Of a DNA stretch of 64,000 bases, positions 44,852 through 56,000 are shown piece after piece. A program made the translations under genes and the position numbers. The number at the start of each line of letters is the position of its first letter. Within the stretch, counting starts at the first letter, position 1. Origin of the DNA: Seminavis robusta. Taxonomy: Eukaryota > Bacillariophyta > Bacillariophyceae > Naviculales > Naviculaceae. The notes under the pieces were generated by a model. It was not told the DNA's origin. It saw nothing but the letters and a program-made list of their open reading frames with translations, and did no database searches. The DNA lies in NCBI GenBank assembly GCA_903772945.1, contig CAICTM010000120.1:1-64000 (forward strand), written 5' to 3'.

Positions 44852-45181
44852 TTACTGACTCGGTGGTCCTTGTTGCTTTCCAGGGGCAGCACCGCTGTTG
44901 GTACCGGTAGGGGGCTTGCTCAGTGATGGGACATGCATGCCAGCAAATGTGTCATCCTGATTGTCTTCTTCATCGTCAAACAAGGTGATATCAATCAGTT
45001 CCATTGCCTCATTCAAGATGGAACTGAGAGCAGATCGAAGCTCCGCAGGTGATCTGTTTCCTGTACCCGTACCACCAGTAGAGGAAAGAGAAACATCTCC
45101 ACCAGATCCAAAGAGACAACCAACCAGGGGCGTGGCCTCATTTCCAATGGGGTTGCAACTGTCGTTGTTGTGGCTGGCCAT
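44852..45181 (-). CDS. Small acidic protein, paralogue 2 of 3
   Basis: 109 residues from the ATG at 45181 (start MASHNND). The frame is open upstream, but no homology to paralogue 3 extends there. Body: ATPLVGCLFGSGGDVSLSST, a Gly/Thr spacer, then LRSALSSILNEAMELIDITL, FDDEEDNQDDTFAGM and a Pro/Gly-rich end. By eye about 60-65% identical to paralogue 3, much less to paralogue 1. All three are on the minus strand, single-exon, and separated by 1-4 kb, so they arose by local duplication. Unknown function; soluble and probably intracellular. Confidence 0.75.
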   Translation of the reverse strand: MASHNNDSCNPIGNEATPLVGCLFGSGGDVSLSSTGGTGTGNRSPAELRSALSSILNEAMELIDITLFDDEEDNQDDTFAGMHVPSLSKPPTGTNSGAAPGKQQGPPSQ

Positions 45182-45707
45182 TGTTTCGTTGCTCGTGAAA
45201 GATTTTTGTGGCTTTGAGGTCCAGGACTTCAGGAATTGTGAAAATGTGAAGAGAGTCACCATCGGAGCGATGCACTCCCGTCTTTCCACGTCCAAACTCT
45301 TGTGCGTCGTCCAGTTGTCGTTTGGGTTATGGTCGTAAGCCCATGGTGTGTCCTTTAATGCTCTTGTTCAACTCTCTTCAACCCACGTCACTGGCTCGAT
45401 AAAATCTCAACGGACATTGACTGACACAGAGAATCATTGTTAAATAATGACATCCGACATTTGGAACTAATAGTACCCCACGATGAAAGTGCTCATTGGT
45501 GCATTGGTGCCTTTATTAATAATTACTAGTAGTATGATGCATGACGCGGCTACTTGTGTCGACTAACAAGTACGATGAAAAGTTCGTAAGACGAATGCAG
45601 CTAGAATGCCAGAATGGCAGAATGAGAAGGGTAGCAAATGAATAATGTCTTTCCAATGGGCTGTTAAAAGTACATGCAGTTCGGACAGATCGGGTGGTAC
45701 CAGTATC

Positions 45708-45971
45708 CTAATCCTCCTTCTTTTCAAGTTCAGTTGATAGGTTTGTGTTCGTGTTGGGATTGACTAGACTACTTGGACCTGTGTTTTTGGTTTGGTTCAG
45801 GAGCTTCAGGTCGTTTCTACTAGCTAGTAAAAGGCCCAACAGCCTCTTTAGCCAACGCTCTTTAGTATGCATAGGGATGACAGCTTTAGCCAGTCTCCAA
45901 GTACCTTGAATTCCTGCAAAGCAATCATTCATGGCTTGGAGTGGAGCATTCACGTTGTAAACTGGCTGCAT
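45708..45971 (-). CDS. Possible small ORF, 87 codons
   Basis: It begins MQPVYNVNAPLQAMNDCFAG, has a basic middle (KERWLKRLLGLLLASRNDLK) and a polar end (LSTELEKKED). The composition is protein-like, but there is no homology to its neighbours, no domain and no repeat copy. It lies between paralogues 2 and 3 and could be a chance ORF. Confidence 0.25.
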   Translation of the reverse strand: MQPVYNVNAPLQAMNDCFAGIQGTWRLAKAVIPMHTKERWLKRLLGLLLASRNDLKLLNQTKNTGPSSLVNPNTNTNLSTELEKKED

Positions 45972-46184
45972 AAGCTATATCTTTCTAGGTTGGTAGTTTC
46001 ACTCCTTTCATTTACTATTAGTTACATCTTATCATACCGGTTTGGGTGGAGAGATGTTGGCTGGTGCAGTTGGTAGAAAGGACAAGATGATGTATTCATG
46101 GTGATGAAATGGGTTGGGTGTGTAGTGTGCATTCCTTTTTCTTGTCCCTTTGCAAATACGTGAGAAGGCGTACAGCTTTTAGTA

Positions 46185-46508
46185 TTACTGATTGGTTGGT
46201 CCAGGCTTTTGCGTAGTGGGTTTCTTTGCTCTGTCCTCATTCGCAGGCAAAAGCATACCAGCAAATGCATCATCCTGCTCATCTTCTTCGTCATCAAACA
46301 AGGTAATGTCAATCAATTCCAAAGCTTCGTTCAAGATGGAACTGAGAGCTGATCTGATCTCAACATCCGATCTGGTGGTTCCCCTACCACCAGTAGACAA
46401 AAAGGAAACATCTCCTCTCGATCCAAAGAGACAACCAACCAGTGGCATGGCTCCGTCTTCGTCCTGTACCAAAGGAACCATGGTTGTGCATCTGTTGGAG
46501 TTTGCCAT
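46185..46508 (-). CDS. Small acidic protein, paralogue 3 of 3
   Basis: 107 residues, ATG at 46508. AMPLVGCLFGSRGDVSFLST, then EIRSALSSILNEALELIDIT, then LFDDEEDEQDDAFAGMLLPA and a Lys/Pro tail. The SILNEA(L/M)ELID core and the acidic run are the parts shared by all three copies; Gly-Asp-Val-Ser and Phe-Ala-Gly-Met are shared by copies 2 and 3 only. It lacks a nuclear signal or a DNA-binding motif; an adaptor or inhibitor-like role would be a guess. Confidence 0.75.
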   Translation of the reverse strand: MANSNRCTTMVPLVQDEDGAMPLVGCLFGSRGDVSFLSTGGRGTTRSDVEIRSALSSILNEALELIDITLFDDEEDEQDDAFAGMLLPANEDRAKKPTTQKPGPTNQ

Positions 46509-49429
46509 TGCAATTGCTTGGGTGTTCTTCTTGCTTTTTGCGGTTTACTTGAAAGCTCTTGGAGTGTTGCTTTTGGTGGCCCGTGTTTCTTGTTCAGAGA
46601 AATTATGAGCAGCAGGGCTTTTTGTTTCTGCACATCATACTCCAGACATACATGTAGTGGGATAGTGGTACAAGCAACAATCGGTCAGTCTTTTCTCTTG
46701 CGTCCCTCTGTCTTGAAAGAATTAATGAGGCTCAGCTGTCCTCACTAGCTAGCGTCACTTGTGGAGTTGCCTGTTAATCCTTTTTGGCTGGGGGGGAGAA
46801 GTTAGTGGCGCCATATTTTACACGCATTGCGGGTATCTAATCGGATCGAAAAGCAATCGGATCTGATGAATTAGAAGATCATCATTGTGGTACAGTAGCA
46901 ATCCGGTACCGCTGGCTAGCTAGTTTTACCAGCTGTGGTTGCCGAACTACTCAGTAGCCAGTCGCTACACGTACTATAGTCTAGTTGAAAATTTGACACG
47001 ATCGTTGTTTGCTATTGAGTTAAGCTTGTGATATTGGGTGAAAGAACGCTTCTCGGATTTCTCCAGCGAACGGGTCGAAGGCGGCACTAGACAGCAAAAA
47101 GCCAACCATCGACAATCGACGTCTGTTCGAGGCAACCTCTATGCCATCAGCGCTCCGAGTCCTCCCCCTGCATGCAGCGTAAATTCACAAACCGAGCAGC
47201 CCTGGTCGCCCTACTTTTTGACCTCTGTCACTGGCTTTTGGATTTGGCTTTAGGGGGATCCCCAGGATCCATCTGGCAGGAGGATGGGTTGCATCATCGG
47301 CTAGCTAGACAGCTAGACGTAAAGCATCAGATTTGACATTCAGGTAATCAACCAGGAGGTCTTCCAGATCTTTCGAAGTTTCCAATTCTAATTCTTTGGG
47401 CAGCTTAGATTGAATCGAATCATTCGAGGCCACCTCAAACGGCCCTTGCAACGGCAGCCCAGCTCACGAGGTATCGGAAGTGTCTCTCAGAGGCAAACTC
47501 ACGGCTAAAGTGGGTGGTCGTTGCCGCTACCGTGCTGCATGATTCGATTCGATCCTCCAGGATCTGCTTGCAAGTCGGCGCGGGACTGATTAGAATTGAG
47601 GTAGCATTTCCATCATGCTGGTCTCCAGCAATGACCGAATTGCGGTTGCAAGGTCAAGGCAAATGTTGAGCCCAGAGCACTCACTAGCTAGCACGCGCGA
47701 TCTGGGCACCCAAAACAGACAATTCGTACGAATACATGTAGTAAGGCGTGGTAGTAGCTGGGAGGTTCGCTTGGTTCCTTTGCTTGCCCAGCCCAGTTCG
47801 CTGCTTTGGGAGAGACGATATCAAGCTATCAAGACAAAGAACGAGAAACAAAGAGCTATTCGACCCAAGACGAACGAGGCACCGAGATTGAAGACTTGCG
47901 TTGTAGACTACCGTATGCATTGTTGCGGTCTTCTGTAAGTGCTCTTCCCCCAGTATCTCCTCTAGGTTCAAGACAAACTCCGAACTAATGCATGCAGCGG
48001 TGTTGACTAGCTACTATACGACCGTACCTGTGCGGTTGCTATTGTATATAGGGTTTCTCATCGTGGACTGCTCTTGGATTCGAAGGCGGTTTTGGTGTTA
48101 CGCCGAAAGGACCCAACCCAACCGAAGAGCGGCGACCCGCCAAAGAGAAGAACCGCAAAACCAACGTAGCCGACGGTGTCAACCAACGACCATGATCATG
48201 ATCATTGCCAATGACAAAACGAGGAAAAGAGGAAAGTTAGAAAGCTTGACTGAGGAATAAAAGAACGAATGAAAGACCGTTTGGGTGCCATTTCCAAGCG
48301 TATTGACGAGAGGCAGAGGCGTGCCGGCAGGTCAATACCACAAGGCCCACAAGGAGCAGCTGCAAGAGCACCGGAAAATAGCACCATTGTGAGGGTCTGA
48401 GAGAAGAAGGTGAACTGACCATGTTGTTGATGAGACACCAGAACACGAACGGCCAAAGCACCATTGCCCACGGCGACCGTTGCTTTCCGACCTCGAACCT
48501 CCTATCAGCTAGCTATCCCGTACGGTAGTTAGGTAAAACAAGAGAAGGTGAGACGTCGAGCGACTCGCAGACAGAAGAGCCGACATTACCTTGCATTAGG
48601 ACGAACCAACCAACCAAGGAACCAACAGTCCAAGAGCGAGCGCTGGCTCTAGGAGGCCAACATCGCCATTGTCAACGGTCAACGGCCGACATTGCATGAT
48701 CATGCAGACCTACGAGCAAGAGACAAGGGTTTGAGGCGCCACGGTTTACTTGGATTGAATGAAACGAGCATCGCAACCCGCCAAACAGAAGAACCGACTT
48801 TTACCTTTGCACGAGTACGAACCAGCCAACCCAATGCTACTCAGCTATGAACTGTTCCAAACCACAATCGGCTATACCATGGAAACAGAGCACGGCCTTT
48901 CACCCGACAAAGAAAGGTAGGTAGGTAGGAAGGTAGGTAGGAAAAGGAAGGAAGGAAGAGAGCCATCAGCTATGAACTGTTCCAAAACCACAATCGGCTA
49001 TACCATGGACCAGAGCACGGCCTTTGGCAACTCTTTTTGTGAGGAGTTTTGCCGATCAAGAGAGAGGTTGTTGAGGCAACGGTACTCAGAATTCAAGCAA
49101 ATACATCAACGGCGTTTGATTTCCGCGAATTACCCTCGTATGCTTTTAAAACCAATTAATTAAGGTCACGGTTGTCTCAAAACGGTTTCTTTCAAGAAAA
49201 AATTCGGCAAACGGGACCAAAATACGTGAACGTCGACAACTTCGCGAAGGTTCAGGATACGAACCGGCACGGTACGGCCGACAATCTAATTGCTGCCGAT
49301 GCCGAAGAGATAACGCCGGGTGGCACTGGTACCGTACCGTATTCTGTACTACCAGTACTGGTAGTACTGGGAGTACTGGTACCGTCGGCTGGCTGCTGGC
49401 TGGTCTCGTACCGGTACGGTACTTGCTGT
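46509..49429. other. Long intergenic region with decayed repeats, no gene recognised
   Basis: About 2.9 kb. ORFs up to 107 codons lack domains. Many CTAGCTAG motifs (about 46746, 46914, 47300, 47686, 48508). Diverged copies of a CCCGCCAAACAGAAGAACCG-type segment occur near 48131, 48565 and 48778. A GGTAGGTAGGAAGG tract lies at about 48915-48955. Confidence 0.5.
48847..49030 (+). repeat. Short direct duplication, 65-bp copies 122 bp apart
   Basis: Copies at about 48847 and 48969 share GCTATGAACTGTTCCAAA, CACAATCGGCTATACCATGG and AGAGCACGGCCTTT with two small indels. Non-coding. Confidence 0.8.
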
Positions 49430-50263
49430 CGTGGTGATGTGTTGCCTGGAGGACTTCCTTTGGCAAAAAGTCGAGCTGTCGTTGAAATCCTGTGGCAAAG
49501 GCAATTTGATCGGCGTGCAATTCTCGTCCATCCGCCAGCAAGAGCTTGCCCGATGGCAAGACCTTTTCAATGGTTCCCTGCAGTGCGTGAATTTTGCCGC
49601 TGCGAATCATGGAAAAGAATTGCGGCGGTGCAATCACTGCGCATATCATTCTCAATGGGCAAAGTGGGACGCAAGCTGCGGTGTTTTCCGTAGAGTCCAA
49701 ACTGAAGAAGGGTAAAAAAGAGTTCGACCAATCTCCAATACATGCAGGACGAAATGAGTGGGCGTCCCAGGATAGTACCGGTACTATGAAACATCATTCG
49801 ACTGGGCCGCATTCCTGCCAACGTGGCAACGTGCTTTGCCCAAAACGACTGTAAATGAGCCATTCCATGGGGATGAGTCCGAGTACTGTACCTTGCTTGC
49901 GGGGGACGCTTGCCGGAAGAGCAAAATGGGAGCTTTCATGTGTTTCTTGCTGGAGGCAGTAGCAGCAGCTGACGCATTCGTGGCACATGGGCACTGCGTC
50001 CAAATCCCACCACGACGACTTGTTTGTCGTTGGCAACCCCTTAGTATCGGGAACCTAATAGAGAGATCCGGGCGTTTGAATGGAGTAGTTGGGATACCCT
50101 TTGGATCCCACGGTATCACTGGATTCCAGCACTTGCAAATGGGTGAAACCACGAGATTCAAGACTCGAGCCGTCAACAGACCCCCCACGCCTCCTCCAAT
50201 GATGCAGATCTTGAGCGACCTTGGGTTATTATTACTATTGCTATTAGCACTACCGGTATGCAT
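49430..50263 (-). pseudogene. Decayed flavin-containing monooxygenase
   Basis: Recognisable pieces appear in family order but in different frames: MHTGSANSNS and the FAD-binding KICIIGGGVGGLLTARVL (about 50220-50170); VLESSDTVGS with GYPNYSIQTPGSLY; the NADPH-binding KQVVVVGFGRSAH (about 50030); APILLFRQA; VLGLIPMEWLIYSRFG with LPRWQECGP; then MMFHSTGTILG; and finally IEKVLPSGKLLLADGRELHA with FATGFQRQLDF (about 49560-49450). An intact enzyme would be about 450-550 residues; this has at least four frame changes, an in-frame stop, and short deletions after each Rossmann motif, and its 3' part ends abruptly. FMOs oxygenate N- or S-containing substrates using NADPH and FAD. It is too broken to be saved by introns, since the changes fall inside conserved strands. 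Confidence 0.8.
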
Positions 50264-50390
50264 ACATGTACGGACATCTGCTGCCACGGGAGGGAGAAAG
50301 AGAAGCTCCTTCCAGTGCTCACGTTTTGATGTCAATGCCCCTCTTGGTTGTACCGCTACCGCTACCGCTACCGCTACTGTACTGTATAAT

Positions 50391-52524
50391 TTATGGACCA
50401 AAGGGTAACAAGCCAAAGAGAAAATCAATGACAAACTTGGATGGTGGAAATATGGCAATCAAGCCTCGGATCGCAGGGGATGTGAAGGTTAGGAAGACAG
50501 TCAGAAAGGTGTTGAGGGCAGTAAAGCCAAAGTCACATGCAGGCAAGGACAGATCAGCATCATCTGCAAATGTGAGAATGAAATCCGCAAGCACTTCCAT
50601 GGCAGGACAAGTTTGGTTTTGGACGGCTTCTACTCGTTCTGCAATATTTGTTTGTGAGATGAAAATGAAAAGAGGTCACAATGAGTGAGAAAGAGAGCAG
50701 GCCAGCAATGCTGTGAATCCGCCAACCAACCAACTCTAGAGACGAACCTTGTTGACCTTCGTAACAGTCCGACTTGATAAAGTTGGCTCCAAAGGGGCAT
50801 GTGGGTGGGATGTTGGAAACCTCACCGCTGGTATCATCTGATGACAAGCAGAACTCTGCATTTTGATAGGGGTAGGTTGTATCTGGATTCCCAAGTCCAA
50901 GTGTGTCTGGATCATAGGGTAAGTTTGTTGTTGGGTCATTGTCAGCAGTACATACACTTTGATCCTTGGGGCACATTCGATGGTGCTGAAAAAAGAGCCA
51001 ATCGTCGGGCCACTGGGAAGCATAGAAACGTGATTTCGCAACAACATTTCCAATCAGGATGACTTCCTGCTCTGGACAGTATATGCTGACATCCTCTTCA
51101 TAGCCCAATGGTTGTCCCTCATCATTGGCACAGAGAGATGCTTCTCTTGTATCTTTCATGACCGTGGTGTGTAGAGAGTAGATAACTTCTCCTGGTCTTA
51201 CAGCATCCTCTTTGGTGACCCATTTCCGGAAATCTATGCTACCATCTCCAAACCGTTCTAGATACTCTGGATTGGGCCGGAAATGTGTGTAGATTGGGGC
51301 AACAATTGGATTTGCCTCGTTTCCAAATTGGTCATAAGCTGCTGCATCCACAGGGGACAAGACACCTGCAAACTTTTCAAATTCGCCAAATACTACGGAT
51401 AGAAGACAAGTACCGAATTGCAAGATGAAGGCTGCATGTAAGATCTCTGCCATCACTGGACAATAACTGAAATGCTAAGGCGCCTCTTGACTTACATGGA
51501 GAAAAGGCTTCCCCTAGGCCACTCATGTTGTCAACAGGTCTATAGAGACAGAGCCAGGGAATAGCAATACAGGTTAGCTGGTTGGAAGCACGGAAACAGT
51601 CAACCACACAACAGGAAACAGAGAAGAGAATGGAAGCTGGCAGTAATATTGGCCTTACCGTGAAACTGTGACGCACCAAAAACATGAAACAATGTATGTG
51701 TGAGCAGGGGCAAAGGTTTCTTCCCTTCGTGTATGGATACGTAGATAACTTACAAATGTTAAAGTTGGGTGGATCATAGAACTGTCGTCCAGGGGCTCTG
51801 TTTCGAAAGCCGACACTGGTGTCACCAGTGTTCATGTTTCCAGAATGCAAGCCATCCCGAAAGAACTTGACTCCAAAGGAAAATAGATACGTGCCCATGA
51901 AATGGTTGATCAGATACAACTCTTTTAGGAATGGCACCAGTGGTGAGAATCTGAGAACTCCATGCTCAGCTCCTTGAAAGATACCAGTGAATCCATGATT
52001 GCCTGCCGATTCAAACTTGACGTTGGCCACAACTCCATGAAAATGGAAGAAACTGAATGAGGAATGAGCCAATGAAATGTTACAAAACAAGGATAAGATA
52101 AGAGCAGTTCATGGAAAGATAAGGGTGTTGGTGTTTGGTCATCAATCATGCAATGCGTTTCTGAGCTTTCTTACCGCCCAAATGCCGCAGGTCGTTCATC
52201 GGAAAATCGATCAAAGATGTTATTAAAGTCAACTCCATCCAGCAAGGCCACAGAGTCACACAGCTTTTTGAATTCAGGCAAGTTTGAATAATCATACTCT
52301 GTTCCTCTGACCTTGCCCATGATGACTGCCTCCTTGTACTGAGCGGAACCCTCAATGTATCCGGGGCAGTGAACGCAGTTGTTTTCATACTCATAAGCCG
52401 TGGTCGTGGTCCATGGTAGGATCCACAGCTGGAGATGACAGAATAGTATCACGACTGATGAGCTCCGCATTCTTCTTGTTTTTGTTTTTGTTCGTCTGTT
52501 GCTGTTGATCAGATGCAAGGCCAT
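50391..52524 (-). CDS. Secreted catalase-like protein with a 7-nt microexon
   Basis: 530 residues in six exons: 52524-52175, 52052-51754, 51665-51659, 51539-51496, 51392-50748, 50638-50391. All junctions are GT-AG and in phase only if the 7-nt exon TTTCACG is included (it yields NFNIFSRPVDNM). The signal peptide is near residues 20-42 (a second ATG at 52470 would shorten the N-terminus). The core resembles the catalase fold: FHFHGVVANVKFE (catalytic-His position), GFTGIFQGAEHGVLRFSPL, FSFGVKFFRDGLHSGN, later IGNVVAKSRFYASQWPDDWLFFQHHRM. I do not see the RxxxY heme-ligand motif of true catalases, so peroxide breakdown is not assured; a peroxygenase- or lipid-type role is possible. Intron 5 has an unusual GTTCGT donor. 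The C-terminus (VIDFLFGLLPFGP) is hydrophobic. Confidence 0.75.
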
Positions 52525-53057
52525 GGCGTAGCCTTATTCATCCATTCAATCTCGTCCAAGCCTCCGAGCCTTCATTTCTTCTCCCGTGGGTTGGCTATTT
52601 ACCAAAAGCAAACGTTCCGACATCACCGATCCATGGATATCTAGAGAGGTGGCAGGTTGGGTGCGCTCTATTTCTTCGTGGGCGCTCCTCCAAAACCTAA
52701 GTATCCAAAACGCCTCTAAGTCGCCGTTACCATAAGTAGCATCGCCTACCATTGGTTGATTACATGTTGCTAATGTCGCGAGCGAGCTGGGGTTTTCGTG
52801 TGAGCACCAAAAGATCTAAGTAAAAGATCCAGTGTACAGATTTTAGTGGGTGGAACGCGAGTCGCCATTCCCCTTCTGCGATATTTATGCTGCACATGTT
52901 TTGCAAGCGTTTTGCTTCCACTTGCTCTATTGCAAATCAAATCACTTCATGCTTCGTTGCCACTCAAAACTCACTACTCTTGGAAACGGCAACGCTTACA
53001 AGTGATAGTCTACGAACTTCCCAAGTATCATAGCTAGCTAGCTAGCAATTCATCAGC
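52525..53057. other. Intergenic between divergent genes
   Basis: No coding ORF. AGCTAGCTAGCTAGC at 53032-53046 is the longest run of this motif and lies 11 bp before the ATG at 53058. Confidence 0.5.
53032..53046. promoter_or_regulatory. Extended AGCTAGCTAGCTAGC motif before a start codon
   Basis: A self-complementary run upstream of the giant surface-protein gene, in the same place as at 7806, 17721 and 22461. Role unknown. Confidence 0.35.
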
Positions 53058-56000
53058 ATGACTCTACGGTCTTTTCGACGTCTAGTCAGCATCTTGTTCG
53101 TGCTTTTTCTGTCATGCCCTTCGTTTTTGGCTGCTGGACCCGTACGGAGAAGACGACGCACCACGAGCACACGAAGAAGAACGAACCAGTACGAGTTTGT
53201 ACTTCAGCCTGGTCGTGTCTCCAATGACGAGCCCAAAATCGACAGCAACAAGGACAACAGTGATCAGAATGAAGATGAAAGCGGCTTCTGGGACAAGTAC
53301 GTCAACGGCATCGTCTCGAGCAGCATTGTTCCCACGCCTCCCCCCACACCGTCACCTACAAAGGCTCCAACCCCAGTACCCACAAAAGCTCCAACTGTAG
53401 CACCAACTATTGCGCCTTCCTCAACTCCATCCGACGTACCGTCCGACGTCCCATCCGATGTCCCATCCGACGTTCCCTCCGAGGCACCGTCATCAGCACC
53501 CACAGGAGTTTGCTTCGTAGAGGTACGTACAAGCACTGTAGATATAGCCAGCTAGCAACCCAAAGAATGCCGTTTGTGTGTATGCTCAGACTCACGGATT
53601 GTTGCTCTATTCTTCTGTACGATATTCATATATACAGGTCGATATCAGCTGCACAGGACCGGACGGGCTCGATTGTACCAGAATCAAATCTCCTGGAGGG
53701 CCCTCGTGCACGGTGAACGGACCGCCCCGAACACTGCGCTTCGAGCTATTGCCGTACACAAACTGCCAAGATGGCATCAATTCACAGCAACAGCAATCAC
53801 AAGGCGATGCTGTCTGCAAGGACTTGTCGTCAACAACGCCAAACTTTGAAAGCGTCGATGTTTCGTGTTTTTCCAGTGTGGATGGAACTTGGGATGCCTT
53901 TCAACAAAACGTACGAACTGGGGACAGTTTTGCCATCAACGCCAACCGCGGAGAGTCGCTACCAGATGAAATCACATGTCTCTTTGCATCTTCTGGAAAG
54001 TCCAATCCGGAACAATCCATTACGATGGACTTGTCGGGAGATCAGGATCTCTTTTTGCAAGATACATTTGGCAGCGTCCAGCTCGAAGCCTGTGATGAGT
54101 ACGATTGCATGATCCCCGTAACTTACGAATACACGGTCGTCAATTCGGGAGCTACCGACGCCACAGTGACAGTGTTTGAACGGGAACGAGAAGGAGAGGA
54201 AACCTTGGATCTGATGCCAGGTTTGGATCCTTCGGTTATCGAATCGGGAGAGACAGGGTCTTCCCTGGAAACCGAGTTGGTCAACTACTGCCAGGATTCT
54301 GTCGCGGTTACGACCGTCTCGATCGTGGCAGAACCACCCAAGGGAGAACCATGTCCCGCCACTGCCTCGTATCAGTTTGAAACGCAAGTAGGCTGTCGGG
54401 TTGACGTGGACATTGCGTGTACTAACGAAATGGGCACCGAGTGTCGTGAGATTGAAACCCCTGATGGAACTTGCGGCGGAGACGGACGACCCGTCGAAGT
54501 ATTGCGATTCACCTATCAACCAAGCACCTGTGAAGAAAGTAGACCCACGCACAGTCAGCCCGATGCGTTGTGTCGGGACTTGGTACCGCTTCCTCAGGAC
54601 GGTAGTCCAGTCTCGATTGACTGTGTGGATGCATCGGATGGTGGTGCTACTCTTGTCGTTGAAGAGGGAGAGGCTGCAACGCCCGGTGGCATGATTATGA
54701 TTATGAGTCCAAGTGTGGAGGCACTGCCTGCGCAGGTTCGCTGTCAAATTAGCAATGGATCGACTGTTTACCAGGAATTCACCTTTTTCACCACCAATGG
54801 TAGCGAAGGGGTGCCACTCAAGACCAAGGACCAGTTCGGTAGTCTGCAGCTGGAAGCTTGTACGGATAGTAACGGTCTGGGGCCTGACTGTATTCAGATT
54901 GTCGAATACGTCTACGAGATCAACAATGTTGGCCAAAACGACATGGATCTCACAGATTTGGAACGAACGCGAAACAACGAAACTGTTTCTCTGGTCAGCC
55001 TCCTCGAAGTCACCAACCTCAAGCCCGGCGAGTCTACCAGGGTATTTGAAAGTGACGTTGTCGACGTGTGTGAGCAAGAAGCATTCGAGACGCAGGTTCT
55101 GGTGAATGCTGATCCCGAGAATGGACTTGTGTGCTTCGACCAAGACGAGTACACATTCGAGGTCAATCCACCGTGTGCTCTCTTTGTGGAAATGATATGT
55201 CTCGTGGACGGCCTCGATTGTGCATCCACGTTGCAGGGCGAGCAGCTAGTTGAATGTCAATGTGCAGAGGGTTGTACCACACAACTGATCTACCGATACA
55301 CTGGAAGTATGTGCGGCGAGAACGCTGACGCTGACGAGTGTGCGGATCAACTAGCGAACCCGGAAACAGCAAACATTGTCTTTCAAAGTGACGGCGAGAC
55401 TTACTTTGAAGGTACAGTCAAAACCGGAGAGGATGTCGTGATTTCAACTACCAGCCCTGGAGAATGTTTGCCAGAAGAATTTGAGGTTGCAGTTTCGGAC
55501 GGCGAGGATGTGGCACAAGTGTTACAGCTTGACTCGTCTTGCGCAGATGGCCGCATCACCTTACTGGAAACTGTCGGAGCTTTTGAGTTTGCTGGCTATA
55601 CTTGTGAAGAAGGAATTCCACACAACTGTTATGCAGATGTCGAATTTTCAGTGATGATAACAGGTGTCGGAACAGTTGGACAGGACATATCAACTTTGGA
55701 GATAATCATCGATGATGAAACCGTTCCAACAAGTGTGACTCTTCCTTCTTCCCTTGGTGCTCAGGAAACCTACACAGAACAAACAGAAATGGAAGTTGAG
55801 CTGTGCGTTGATGGACAGTACTCTGCAAGCACAAACGTGATGGCCACGGGACAAGCAGATGGACAGCCATGTTCAGGCTCGGCAAGCTATAACTTTGATA
55901 TTGTTTCTGGGACCCCATTTCCAAGTCCTAGTCCGAGCGAGACTCCAAGCGCAGCACCCAGTGCTAGTCCTAGTGCCAGCCCGAGCTCATCGCCAAGTGC

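Noticed and set aside
47615-48260. ORFs of 90-107 codons near 47.6-48.2 kb
   Set aside because: No homology, no coding-like composition and overlapping alternatives on both strands.
53959-55143. 394-codon antisense ORF
   Set aside because: It overlaps well-supported Cys-domains of the giant surface protein on the plus strand; no domain or signal in its own frame.
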